A DNA stretch of 64,000 bases. It comes from Deltaproteobacteria bacterium. Its GTDB lineage: Bacteria > Myxococcota_C > UBA6777. Below, one piece after another: positions 1 through 6,957 of this stretch. The notes beneath the pieces were generated by a model that did no database searches, was not told the origin of the DNA, and was given only the letters and a program-made list of their open reading frames with translations. The stretch covers positions 124,001 to 188,000 of the forward strand of contig SBHC01000042.1 of assembly GCA_006226375.1 (NCBI GenBank), read 5' to 3'. The translations under genes and the position numbers were made by a program. Numbering within the stretch: the stretch's first letter is position 1; each line of letters opens with the position of its first letter.

Positions 1-816
1 GCCCCAACATTAAAAACGGGATGGTACCTGACAGAGGTCAACGGTGTGGGCAAGTTGAATCCGGCTCGTTTGATGCAAGCCCTCCAAGATACCGTTGGGA
101 AACGTGTGACCCTTACGTTGAAGAAGAAACTCAGCAGCAAGAAGACCAAAACTCTCAAGGTTCGACCGATTGGGACCTGGCCCTTCCGCTGGTTGCAATA
201 CTTGGCCTGGGTTCGTGAACGTCGTTCCTTGGTCTCCAAGTGGGGCAAAGGAAACATTGGGTATCTTCACATGCGAGGGATGGGTCGGAGCGACTTGACC
301 CGATTCTTGCGGGACTTCCCCATGTATGCGGCGTCCAAGAAGGCGATGATCATCGACATCCGGTTTAACTGGGGCGGCAACATTCACGATCGTGTCCTGC
401 AAACCTTGTCCCGCCGACTCTATTCGTATTGGCAGGCGCGTGGTATGTCGCGATGGAACCAGCCTTTCTATGGCGCAGCCCACAAACCGATTGTTCTCCT
501 GATCAACGAGCGGTCCCTGAGTGACGCGGAGATGACCGCCAACGGTTTCAAGGCGTTGAAGTTGGGGACCATTGTGGGAACCCCAACCTACCGCTGGATC
601 ATCTTCACCTCAGGATACAGCCTGCTGCAGGGACGCTTTATGCGAGTTCCCTTCTGGGCGTGCTTCTCTCTGGACGGGAAGGATCTGGAAAAGACCGGTG
701 TGACGCCAGATGTATACGTTCAAAACACCTTCAGCGACCGGATGAACAACAAGGATCCTCAGCTCAAAAAGGCTGTGAACATCCTGTTGAAGCAGTTGAA
801 GAAAGGGAAGAAATAG
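1..816 (+). CDS. S41 (tricorn-like) peptidase, C-terminal part
   Basis: The frame is open from the first base of the window, so the gene begins upstream and only the last 271 residues are visible. The first ~40 residues look like the end of a PDZ domain (WYLTEVNGVGKLNPARL, then a TLTLK strand). The rest is the S41 peptidase core of tricorn/C-terminal processing type: a strand ending in IDIRFNWGGN, and NERSLSDAEM, where the serine before DAE matches the family nucleophile position. The protein ends with a lysine-rich helix. S41 enzymes cut proteins near their C-terminal ends, often in the periplasm, but the signal peptide and any beta-propeller lie outside the window. The family call is firm; the substrate cannot be told. 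The converging neighbour begins 23 bases downstream with no clear terminator between. Confidence 0.85.
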   Translation, partial: APTLKTGWYLTEVNGVGKLNPARLMQALQDTVGKRVTLTLKKKLSSKKTKTLKVRPIGTWPFRWLQYLAWVRERRSLVSKWGKGNIGYLHMRGMGRSDLTRFLRDFPMYAASKKAMIIDIRFNWGGNIHDRVLQTLSRRLYSYWQARGMSRWNQPFYGAAHKPIVLLINERSLSDAEMTANGFKALKLGTIVGTPTYRWIIFTSGYSLLQGRFMRVPFWACFSLDGKDLEKTGVTPDVYVQNTFSDRMNNKDPQLKKAVNILLKQLKKGKK

Positions 817-839
817 AAGGACCAGAAGAAGAGGGGGGA

Positions 840-1865
840 TTATCCAATCTTGGCGCGGACTTTGTTGGCGGCTTCGCGTGACGTGATGTAACCGTTGCGG
901 TTGATGTCGAGGCCGCTGTTTTGGCGATAGGCTCGGGTGCCACGGCGGAAGAGCACGTGGTTGGGTCCTCGTCCAACGGCGGCTGGCCACAACACGGCCA
1001 TGTACGCGTCTTCCACGGTGTTCATGCGTCCAGCGTAGGGTTCGAGGTAACGCTCGACGTAATCGAGCTGCCGCTCTGGTGACAGACGGGACAGCGCTGA
1101 GGTGCTGGTTCCCATGCCGCGGGCCGTTTGAGGCATGAACTGAATCAAGCCTGTTGCGCCCGTGTGTCGGTTGCGAACGGAAGAGCTGAAGGTCTCGCCT
1201 GTTTCAAAGCTCATCACGGCCATCAAGTGGACAGGGTCCATCTGCAGACGTTCAGCCACTTCCACCACTTTCTGTCGGAAGGCAGCGGAGGTGTTTTCGG
1301 CTCCAGCTACCGACGCGAGGCGACCGGTGGGGCGAGAGTTGTTGACGGGAGATGTGCTGTTGGTGGAAGGAGCGCTGCCGCCGCGGACCGAGGCTTCCCG
1401 GTTACGGAGCAGGTCGTCAAAGTCTACACCGTACCGCTCTGCTTCACGGACAGCGCCGTTCCAGTTGTTGCGGTTGCGACGGAGGAAGAGATTGATCAAG
1501 TCCTGGTTGGTTTCAACGCTGGGGTTGCTAGCCAGGAGTTCATCCAGCGCGGTGGTGCGGTTGCTTTGACCAGGGGCAGGGGCCGAGACTTCTTCGGTGG
1601 AGCGCATGATCGTGGAGTGAACGGCGCGAACATCGGTTGTGTTTGTGTTAACTGTGTTGGCGTTGCCGTCTCGGTCAAAGTGATCCATCTGGTCAAAGAG
1701 CTTCGATGACTCTTCTGCACCTTGGATATAACCATCACCGTTAAGGTCAGCCCGTGCCAGTCTTTGCTTGGAGGCCGATGAGATGCCTCGATCGCCTCCC
1801 ATCTTCTCAAGTGATACTTTCTTGTCTTCCAGGCTCTGGATGAAAGTCTCTCGGGAAATCCGCAT
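840..1865 (-). CDS. Lytic transglycosylase (SLT domain) with flanking EF-hand motifs
   Basis: A protein of 341 residues. Near residues 55-70 there is an EF-hand loop (DLNGDGYIQGAEE) and possibly a second (DHFDRDGNAN). A low-complexity Ser/Thr/Asn linker follows. From about residue 190 to 300 lies a soluble-lytic-transglycosylase fold: ALxAVMSFETGETF-type catalytic Glu segment (seen as MAVMSFETGETF), then TGATGLIQFMPQTA. The C-terminus carries another EF-hand-like loop (DINRNGYITSREA). Such enzymes cleave the MurNAc-GlcNAc bond of peptidoglycan. No signal peptide is seen, so export would need another route, or the enzyme may be a secreted or phage-tail-like lysin; I cannot decide. Calcium or another metal may regulate activity through the loops (inference). 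An AGAGGG stretch lies just upstream of the ATG. Confidence 0.85.
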   Translation of the reverse strand: MRISRETFIQSLEDKKVSLEKMGGDRGISSASKQRLARADLNGDGYIQGAEESSKLFDQMDHFDRDGNANTVNTNTTDVRAVHSTIMRSTEEVSAPAPGQSNRTTALDELLASNPSVETNQDLINLFLRRNRNNWNGAVREAERYGVDFDDLLRNREASVRGGSAPSTNSTSPVNNSRPTGRLASVAGAENTSAAFRQKVVEVAERLQMDPVHLMAVMSFETGETFSSSVRNRHTGATGLIQFMPQTARGMGTSTSALSRLSPERQLDYVERYLEPYAGRMNTVEDAYMAVLWPAAVGRGPNHVLFRRGTRAYRQNSGLDINRNGYITSREAANKVRAKIG

Positions 1866-2105
1866 CGTGTTTGGCCCTCTGCTGACTTGATGGTTGGTTC
1901 AGGAGGTGAATTGTGAGATGGATCACAACCTACTCCAACGGTATCGGCAATCTGAATCTTGATGTTGCTTCTTTTTTGTATTTTGAAACAAAAGGATTCA
2001 AACAAGATAACCTTTGAACATTATGCGAGATGAAAGGGGAGTGTGCAAGTTGCAAGTTGGAAAACTTGTGGGTGGGGCCTTGAGGACGGCTTGACTCTAC
2101 GATGG

Positions 2106-3443
2106 TTACTTCGATTGGGTCTCTTCGTTCGACCGTTTGTCGATGGGTTGGTAGGTACAGTGTTGACGGCCAACATAGAGCTGGCGAGGACGTCCGATGC
2201 GCATTCCTTGATCTTGCATCATCTCGTTCCACTGACTGATCCAGCCGATGGTTCGACCAATGGTGAAGATCACCGTGAACATGTTGGTTGGGATGCCAAT
2301 GGCACGAAGGATGATGCCGGAATAGAAGTCCACGTTGGGGAAGAGGTTGCGTGACTTAAAGTAGTCGTCGTTCAGGGCTCGTTCTTCCAACTCTTGGGCG
2401 ATGTCGAAGAGTGGATCATCCACCTCCAGTTCGCGGAGGACATCGTTGCACACTTTGCGAATGAGCGTTGCTCTTGGGTCATACGCTTTGTAGACCCGGT
2501 GTCCAAAGCCCATCAGTCGGAATGGGTCCGACTTGTCTTTGGCTCGCTCCAGAAACATATCAATACGATCCACTGAACCAATGGCTTCCAACATTGAAAT
2601 CACGGCTTCGTTCGCTCCACCATGGGCTGGGCCCCACAGTGTTCCCACGCTGGCGGAGACACAGGCAAACGGGTTGGCTTGGGATGAGCCTGCGAGGCGG
2701 ATGGTAGAGGCGGAGGCGTTTTGTCCGTGGTCTGCGTGAAGCAAAAACAACAGATCCATCGCTTTGGCAGCAACTGGATTCACTTGGTAAGGCTCGGTGG
2801 GATAGGAGAACATCAAGTGGAGGAAGTTTTCCGCGTAGGTGAGATCGTTGCGAGGGTAGGGGAACGGCTCTCCCTGCGAGTACCGGTACGCCCAGGCTGC
2901 GATGGTTGGCATCTTGGAGATCAGTCGGTGGGCTGCTATGTTTCGGCTGTGTTGCTCGCTGAAGTCTATGTCATCGTGGTAGAAGGCCGACAAGGCTCCA
3001 ACAACTCCTACCATAATCGCCATCGGGTGGGCGTCTCGGCGGAAGCCTTTGTAGAAGTCGCGAAGACCTTCGTGTACCATCGTGTGGTAGGTGATGGTGC
3101 GGGTGAATTCTTGCAGCTGTTGCTTGGTGGGAAGGTCCCCATACCAAAGGAGATAACAAACTTCCAGGTAGGTGCTGTTCTCGGCCAGCTCTTCGATGGA
3201 GTAGCCGCGGTAGGTCAAGCGTCCTCCCTCACCGTCGATTAAGGTGATCGCGCTGGAACAAGACGCTGTGCTCCGAAAGCCTGGATCGAAGGTATACAAT
3301 CCCAAGGTTTGGGCCAGCTTGCCAATGTCAAACACGGACGGGCCTTCTGTTCCTCTTCGAATAGGAAGCTCAATGGACTTACCCGTGGAGTTGTCTGTTA
3401 TCGTGACGGTATCTGTGGACTTCTTCGACTTTTTGGGGCTCAT
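2106..3443 (-). CDS. gltA: Citrate synthase
   Basis: A protein of 445 residues with the classic type II citrate synthase plan. After ~45 polar residues come the FDPGF...[10 protein letters not shown] and [10 protein letters not shown] segments. The first catalytic His is in [13 protein letters not shown], the substrate-binding His in [12 protein letters not shown], and the signature [14 protein letters not shown] is intact. It condenses oxaloacetate with acetyl-CoA as the entry step of the TCA cycle in the cytoplasm. The length and motifs match the hexameric bacterial enzymes. The ATG is preceded by an AAAGG stretch. The gene stands alone: the lytic transglycosylase gene lies 240 bases downstream and a divergent methyltransferase gene upstream, so its promoter probably lies in 3444-3590. 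Confidence 0.97.
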   Translation of the reverse strand: MSPKKSKKSTDTVTITDNSTGKSIELPIRRGTEGPSVFDIGKLAQTLGLYTFDPGFRSTASCSSAITLIDGEGGRLTYRGYSIEELAENSTYLEVCYLLWYGDLPTKQQLQEFTRTITYHTMVHEGLRDFYKGFRRDAHPMAIMVGVVGALSAFYHDDIDFSEQHSRNIAAHRLISKMPTIAAWAYRYSQGEPFPYPRNDLTYAENFLHLMFSYPTEPYQVNPVAAKAMDLLFLLHADHGQNASASTIRLAGSSQANPFACVSASVGTLWGPAHGGANEAVISMLEAIGSVDRIDMFLERAKDKSDPFRLMGFGHRVYKAYDPRATLIRKVCNDVLRELEVDDPLFDIAQELEERALNDDYFKSRNLFPNVDFYSGIILRAIGIPTNMFTVIFTIGRTIGWISQWNEMMQDQGMRIGRPRQLYVGRQHCTYQPIDKRSNEETQSK

Positions 3444-3590
3444 CGTGCAACCTTTTTGATGGGGGAGTCTCTTTGTGAGCGGGTTTGTGTTTCGATAAAC
3501 TTGTAATGTACCAGCCTGACTGGGGCTGTGGACCAGACTTGTCTCTACCAGTTGTACTGGGATGAGTAACCCATTGTTGAGGAGAGTTCA

Positions 3591-4367
3591 ATGTCACTTC
3601 CTTCTAACCACCGTCGCTTTCTTTTCATTCTTGTGACCCTTATGGCTTCTGCAGCTCTGGTTCTTTCAGGTTGCAAAAAACACCAACACGGGAAAGACCA
3701 TAAACATTCTTCCAATCACAAAGGTCACAAACACAAGGGACACAGTCACAAGGGCCACAAGCATGGGAAGGACCATGAGTACAAGCATCACTCCATGCAA
3801 CACGATTTCAAGGATGTTAAAAAGTGGGTCAAGATCTTCGACAATCCCAAGCGGAAAGCCTGGCAGAAACCTGAGGTTGTTGCGAAGAGCATGGACATTA
3901 AGCCGGGTATGACCGTCGCGGACATTGGGGCGGGAACTGGCTATTTTCTTCCATACCTTCGGGCAGCTGTGGGCGACAAAGGACGTGTGTGGGGGTTGGA
4001 TGTGTCCAAGCCTCTGGTCAAACACATGAACGAGCGCTCGAAAAAAGCCAAGTGGAACAACGTCGAGGCCAAGGTCGTGAAGTATGGCGATCCTTTGTTG
4101 GGTGAGAAGACAGTGGACCGCGTTCTGTTCGTGAACACTTGGCACCACATTCAAAAGCGAGTGGACTACGCCAAAAAACTGAAAGCTGGCTTGAAACCCG
4201 GCGGTGCTGTGTTTGTGGTGGACTTCAAGAAAACCTCCAAACGAGGACCTCACAAGTCACACAAGCTCAAAGCCGAACAGATTGTCGAAGAGTTTAAGAA
4301 GGCTGGAATGAAAGCCACAGTCCTGAAGGTCGATCTTCCCGACCAATACATTGTGAAGGGTTACTAG
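3591..4367 (+). CDS. Lipoprotein SAM-dependent methyltransferase with His-rich linker
   Basis: A protein of 258 residues. Residues 1-28 form a lipoprotein signal (LVLSGC lipobox). The next ~40 residues are extremely rich in His, Lys and Gly (repeats such as GHKHKGHSHKGHKHGK), a likely metal-binding stretch. The rest is a class I methyltransferase: motif I is ADIGAGTGYF and the next acidic strand is VWGLDVSKP. The late strands include VDRVLFVNTWHH and a GAVFVVDFKK segment. A lipid-anchored, extracytoplasmic methyltransferase is odd because S-adenosylmethionine is cytosolic. Related bacterial proteins with this same layout are known only as 'methyltransferase domain-containing' lipoproteins. 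The fold is well supported; substrate and even catalytic activity are unknown. A hairpin terminator follows the stop closely. Confidence 0.85.
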   Translation: MSLPSNHRRFLFILVTLMASAALVLSGCKKHQHGKDHKHSSNHKGHKHKGHSHKGHKHGKDHEYKHHSMQHDFKDVKKWVKIFDNPKRKAWQKPEVVAKSMDIKPGMTVADIGAGTGYFLPYLRAAVGDKGRVWGLDVSKPLVKHMNERSKKAKWNNVEAKVVKYGDPLLGEKTVDRVLFVNTWHHIQKRVDYAKKLKAGLKPGGAVFVVDFKKTSKRGPHKSHKLKAEQIVEEFKKAGMKATVLKVDLPDQYIVKGY

Positions 4368-4378
4368 CTGTCACAAAC

Positions 4379-4420
4379 AAAAGCGCCACAAGACGGCTGG
4401 CATCGTCATGTGGCGCTTTT
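4379..4420 (+). terminator. Hairpin terminator after the methyltransferase gene
   Basis: Perfect 12-bp inverted repeat (AAAAGCGCCACA at 4379-4390, TGTGGCGCTTTT at 4409-4420) with an 18-base loop, starting 12 bases after the stop codon. The 3' arm ends in TTTT, as expected for intrinsic termination. Confidence 0.8.
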
Positions 4421-4437
4421 GGGACTCTGTATTGAAA

Positions 4438-4930
4438 TGGTAAGGTCACCATTCCCTATAAGGTTTCACCGTGGTGGTGAGCGTGCCTGATTGTTGGTGG
4501 AAACGTTCATGGCTACACCCTTTTGGGGGTGACAAAGAAATGGGAAAAGGACTTCCTTTTGGGGAGAGTGGTTGGTTTCCGTCGGTTGCATGCCCGACTG
4601 CAAAAGGTGCCGTATTTGCAGTCGGGTTGTTGGTGTTTGTGAAGAGATGAAAGACCACAACAAAATACCAAAAAGCAGCAATCCATGGATTTTCGTTGTG
4701 TGTTCCAATCCGGTTGTGGCTTGGACTCAAGAGAGACGGGGTTGTAGGACCCCAGAGTCTACAGAACGCCTTGTTGATGTGGATGTTCTGTATTCGCCTC
4801 TCCACAATCACCAACGGCAACCCTCCCAAAAGGAAGTTGCCCTTTACGAAAATTAGAATAGGTGAGGTGCGTGTCGTAACGTGTCACACAAAGGGAAAGA
4901 TTCTTGAGAAAAGGAGAGAGTCGAGGTGTG
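4438..4930. other. Intergenic region with several hairpins, no supported gene
   Basis: About 500 bases without a credible gene. It holds a perfect 12-bp hairpin (CCCGACTGCAAA 4593-4604 with TTTGCAGTCGGG 4615-4626), a 5-bp hairpin at 4738-4753 and an 8-bp hairpin at 4760-4792. A 13-bp inverted pair (ACTTCCTTTTGGG 4551-4563, CCCAAAAGGAAGT 4825-4837) brackets them. This could be a structured RNA or the remnant of a small inverted-repeat element. No tRNA, tmRNA, SRP RNA or RNase P signature was recognised. Confidence 0.4.
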
Positions 4931-4941
4931 AGGGGGTTCGC

Positions 4942-5469
4942 TTAGACGTACCGCTCATCCACTTCCATGACTTCGCCGGTTTTGGGGCAGGTGCGAAGGT
5001 CTTCGGAGGCGTAGAAACGTCGCATCACAGGGAGGAAGTCTTTCTCAATGTTGGTGAGGTGGAAGTACTCTTCGTAGAGTTTTTCGTTGGCGGTTTCGGA
5101 GTACCAGATCAGCCCGTCTTTGTGGTCAGGCCGACGCTTGTGTTCGATCACCAGACCGATGGTTCCTTCCGGTCGAATCGGGGAGTGAGGGACTTTGGCA
5201 GGAAGCAAGAACATCTCTCCTTCCCGAATGGGGATCTCTACGCGTTCTCCATCTTCCTGGATGGCTACCGTGATATCCCCTTTGATCTGGTAGAAGAGTT
5301 CTTCCGTTTCGTTGTAGTGGAAGTCTTTTCTTGCGTTGGGTCCACCCACGATCATCACGATAAAATCGCCCGCCTCCTGGTACAAATTCTTGTTGCCAAT
5401 GGGAGGCTTAAGAAGCTCACGGTTGTCGTCAATCCATTGTTGCAAATGGAACGGTCTGCGAATGGGCAT
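4942..5469 (-). CDS. nbaC: 3-hydroxyanthranilate 3,4-dioxygenase
   Basis: A protein of 175 residues, the usual length of bacterial HAO. It is a single cupin domain; the iron ligands fall in DFHYNETEELFYQIKG (His, Glu) and in FLLPAKVPHSP (His). It opens the ring of 3-hydroxyanthranilate in the kynurenine route from tryptophan to quinolinate or 2-aminomuconate. Many bacterial HAOs also carry a C-terminal rubredoxin-like iron site made of two CxxC pairs. Here the first pair is replaced (WYSETANEKL) and only one Cys of the second remains (RTCPKTGE), so that structural site is lost, as in animal enzymes. A divergently transcribed FAD monooxygenase starts 204 bases away and could act on a related aromatic compound (inference only). 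Confidence 0.93.
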   Translation of the reverse strand: MPIRRPFHLQQWIDDNRELLKPPIGNKNLYQEAGDFIVMIVGGPNARKDFHYNETEELFYQIKGDITVAIQEDGERVEIPIREGEMFLLPAKVPHSPIRPEGTIGLVIEHKRRPDHKDGLIWYSETANEKLYEEYFHLTNIEKDFLPVMRRFYASEDLRTCPKTGEVMEVDERYV

Positions 5470-5673
5470 GGTGTTTGATCCTTTTGCTTCTTGATTCGGT
5501 TTCGCCTTGAAAGTCTCAGGGTTGGCGTCCCTCTATTTGAAGACTTACGAGCCTAGCAAAGGGACCTTTGGCTTGTCAACCTCGGCTTGAAAGGTGTGGA
5601 CCCCACGATTCCATGGTATACCTGACGAGGCTTTCTCGAACGACCAGAATTGGATGGCAAGGGGAACTTTTGG

Positions 5674-6957
5674 ATGCAGAACAAGTTAAGAGTAGCCATT
5701 GTCGGCTGTGGAAGTGGTGGGCCGGCGGCTGGAATTTTCTTGGCCCGAGCGGGTCATGATGTCACGCTGTTTGAACGAGTTCCTTCCTTAAAGCCTGTTG
5801 GTGCAGGGTTCTTGCTCCAACCCACAGGACTTAGTGTTTTACAAAAACTCAACTGTTTGGAAGAGGTGCTTCAGTACGGAGCACCTGTCGAACGATTGTA
5901 TGGTCACACGCCTCGTGGTCGAACCATCCTTAACCTCCACTACCATGACCTTCAAACTGGAGTGTACGGCGTTGGTTTGCATCGTGCCTCTCTGCTGCAT
6001 GTGCTCTGCCAGGAGATGGAAAAGCTTGGCATTCCGCTTAAGCTAGGAACAGAGATCGTCACTCTTCAGGACGCAGGAACCCAAAGCTGCCTCGTGGACA
6101 AGGAAGGCAACACGTACGGACCTTATGACCTTGTGATTGTGGCGGATGGTTCGAGGTCTTCGCTTCGTGCCCAGCTAGGCCTGACTTGCAAGGTTAAACC
6201 GTACAACTGGGGCGCCATTTGGTTCATCGGCGAAGACAAAGAGGCCCACTTTCGCAAAGAATTGTACCAAGTCTTCCAAAGCACGAAGACGCTTCTTGGT
6301 TTTCTCCCTACCGGCTTTACGCCTGGGAAAGAGACAGCTCCCCTTGTCAGTATGTTTTGGAGCTTGCGATTGGACCAGTACGATGCTTGGAAAGAGAAGG
6401 GGTTGCAACCTTGGAAGGATGAAGTCTTACGATTGGTCCCCCGCGCGGAGTCCTTCCTCACGCAAATTACGGAGCCGGAGCAGCTCATTCGGGCAGGTTA
6501 CTTTGATGTCGTGATGAAACAGTGGGGCAACGACCGAGCCGTCGTGATTGGCGATGCCGCTCATGCAATGAGTCCACAACTTGGACAAGGGGTCAACCTC
6601 GCTCTGTTCGATGCGATGGTCCTCACTGACTGCATACAGAAGGCTGACTCTGTCTCCGAGGCGTTGGCACACTACAACCAACAACGCAAAAGACATCTGC
6701 GGTTTTATCAGTTTGCAACACGATGGGCGACGCCGTTTTTTCAGTCGTCTTTCACCCCGCTGGGCTTGGTTCGGGATTGGGTCTTTCCCTATGGATTGTA
6801 CGTTCGACCCTGGAGGTTGCAGATGATTCGCGCGATGGCGGGTCTTAAGCGAGGGATTTTTCGTTTCTCAATGCCGTTGGGTTCGTTGCAGCTGAAACAA
6901 CTTCCCGAACCCACATCGGATGGACAACCTCAGCGTTCCTGGTTCGCTGAGAGTTAG
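5674..6957 (+). CDS. FAD-dependent monooxygenase (PHBH/UbiH/KMO-like)
   Basis: A protein of 427 residues. The N-terminal Rossmann motif is AIVGCGSGGPAAGIFLARAG, followed by an acidic strand end (LFER). The middle has the FAD/NADPH segment DLVIVADGSRSSLR, and the second FAD signature is GDAAHAMSPQLGQGVNLALF. These are the three diagnostic motifs of group A aromatic hydroxylases. I chose the ATG at 5674 rather than one 24 bases upstream because AAGGGG lies at a good distance before it and the Rossmann strand then starts close to the N-terminus. It sits divergent to 3-hydroxyanthranilate dioxygenase, so kynurenine or a related aromatic acid is a possible substrate, but the sequence alone does not prove it. 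The stop codon interlocks (TTAG) with that of the converging gene. Confidence 0.85.
   Translation: MQNKLRVAIVGCGSGGPAAGIFLARAGHDVTLFERVPSLKPVGAGFLLQPTGLSVLQKLNCLEEVLQYGAPVERLYGHTPRGRTILNLHYHDLQTGVYGVGLHRASLLHVLCQEMEKLGIPLKLGTEIVTLQDAGTQSCLVDKEGNTYGPYDLVIVADGSRSSLRAQLGLTCKVKPYNWGAIWFIGEDKEAHFRKELYQVFQSTKTLLGFLPTGFTPGKETAPLVSMFWSLRLDQYDAWKEKGLQPWKDEVLRLVPRAESFLTQITEPEQLIRAGYFDVVMKQWGNDRAVVIGDAAHAMSPQLGQGVNLALFDAMVLTDCIQKADSVSEALAHYNQQRKRHLRFYQFATRWATPFFQSSFTPLGLVRDWVFPYGLYVRPWRLQMIRAMAGLKRGIFRFSMPLGSLQLKQLPEPTSDGQPQRSWFAES

Noticed and set aside
4446-4829. Possible small gene on the minus strand
   Set aside because: No ribosome site, no domain, and the region is full of hairpins; a structured or remnant region is a better reading.
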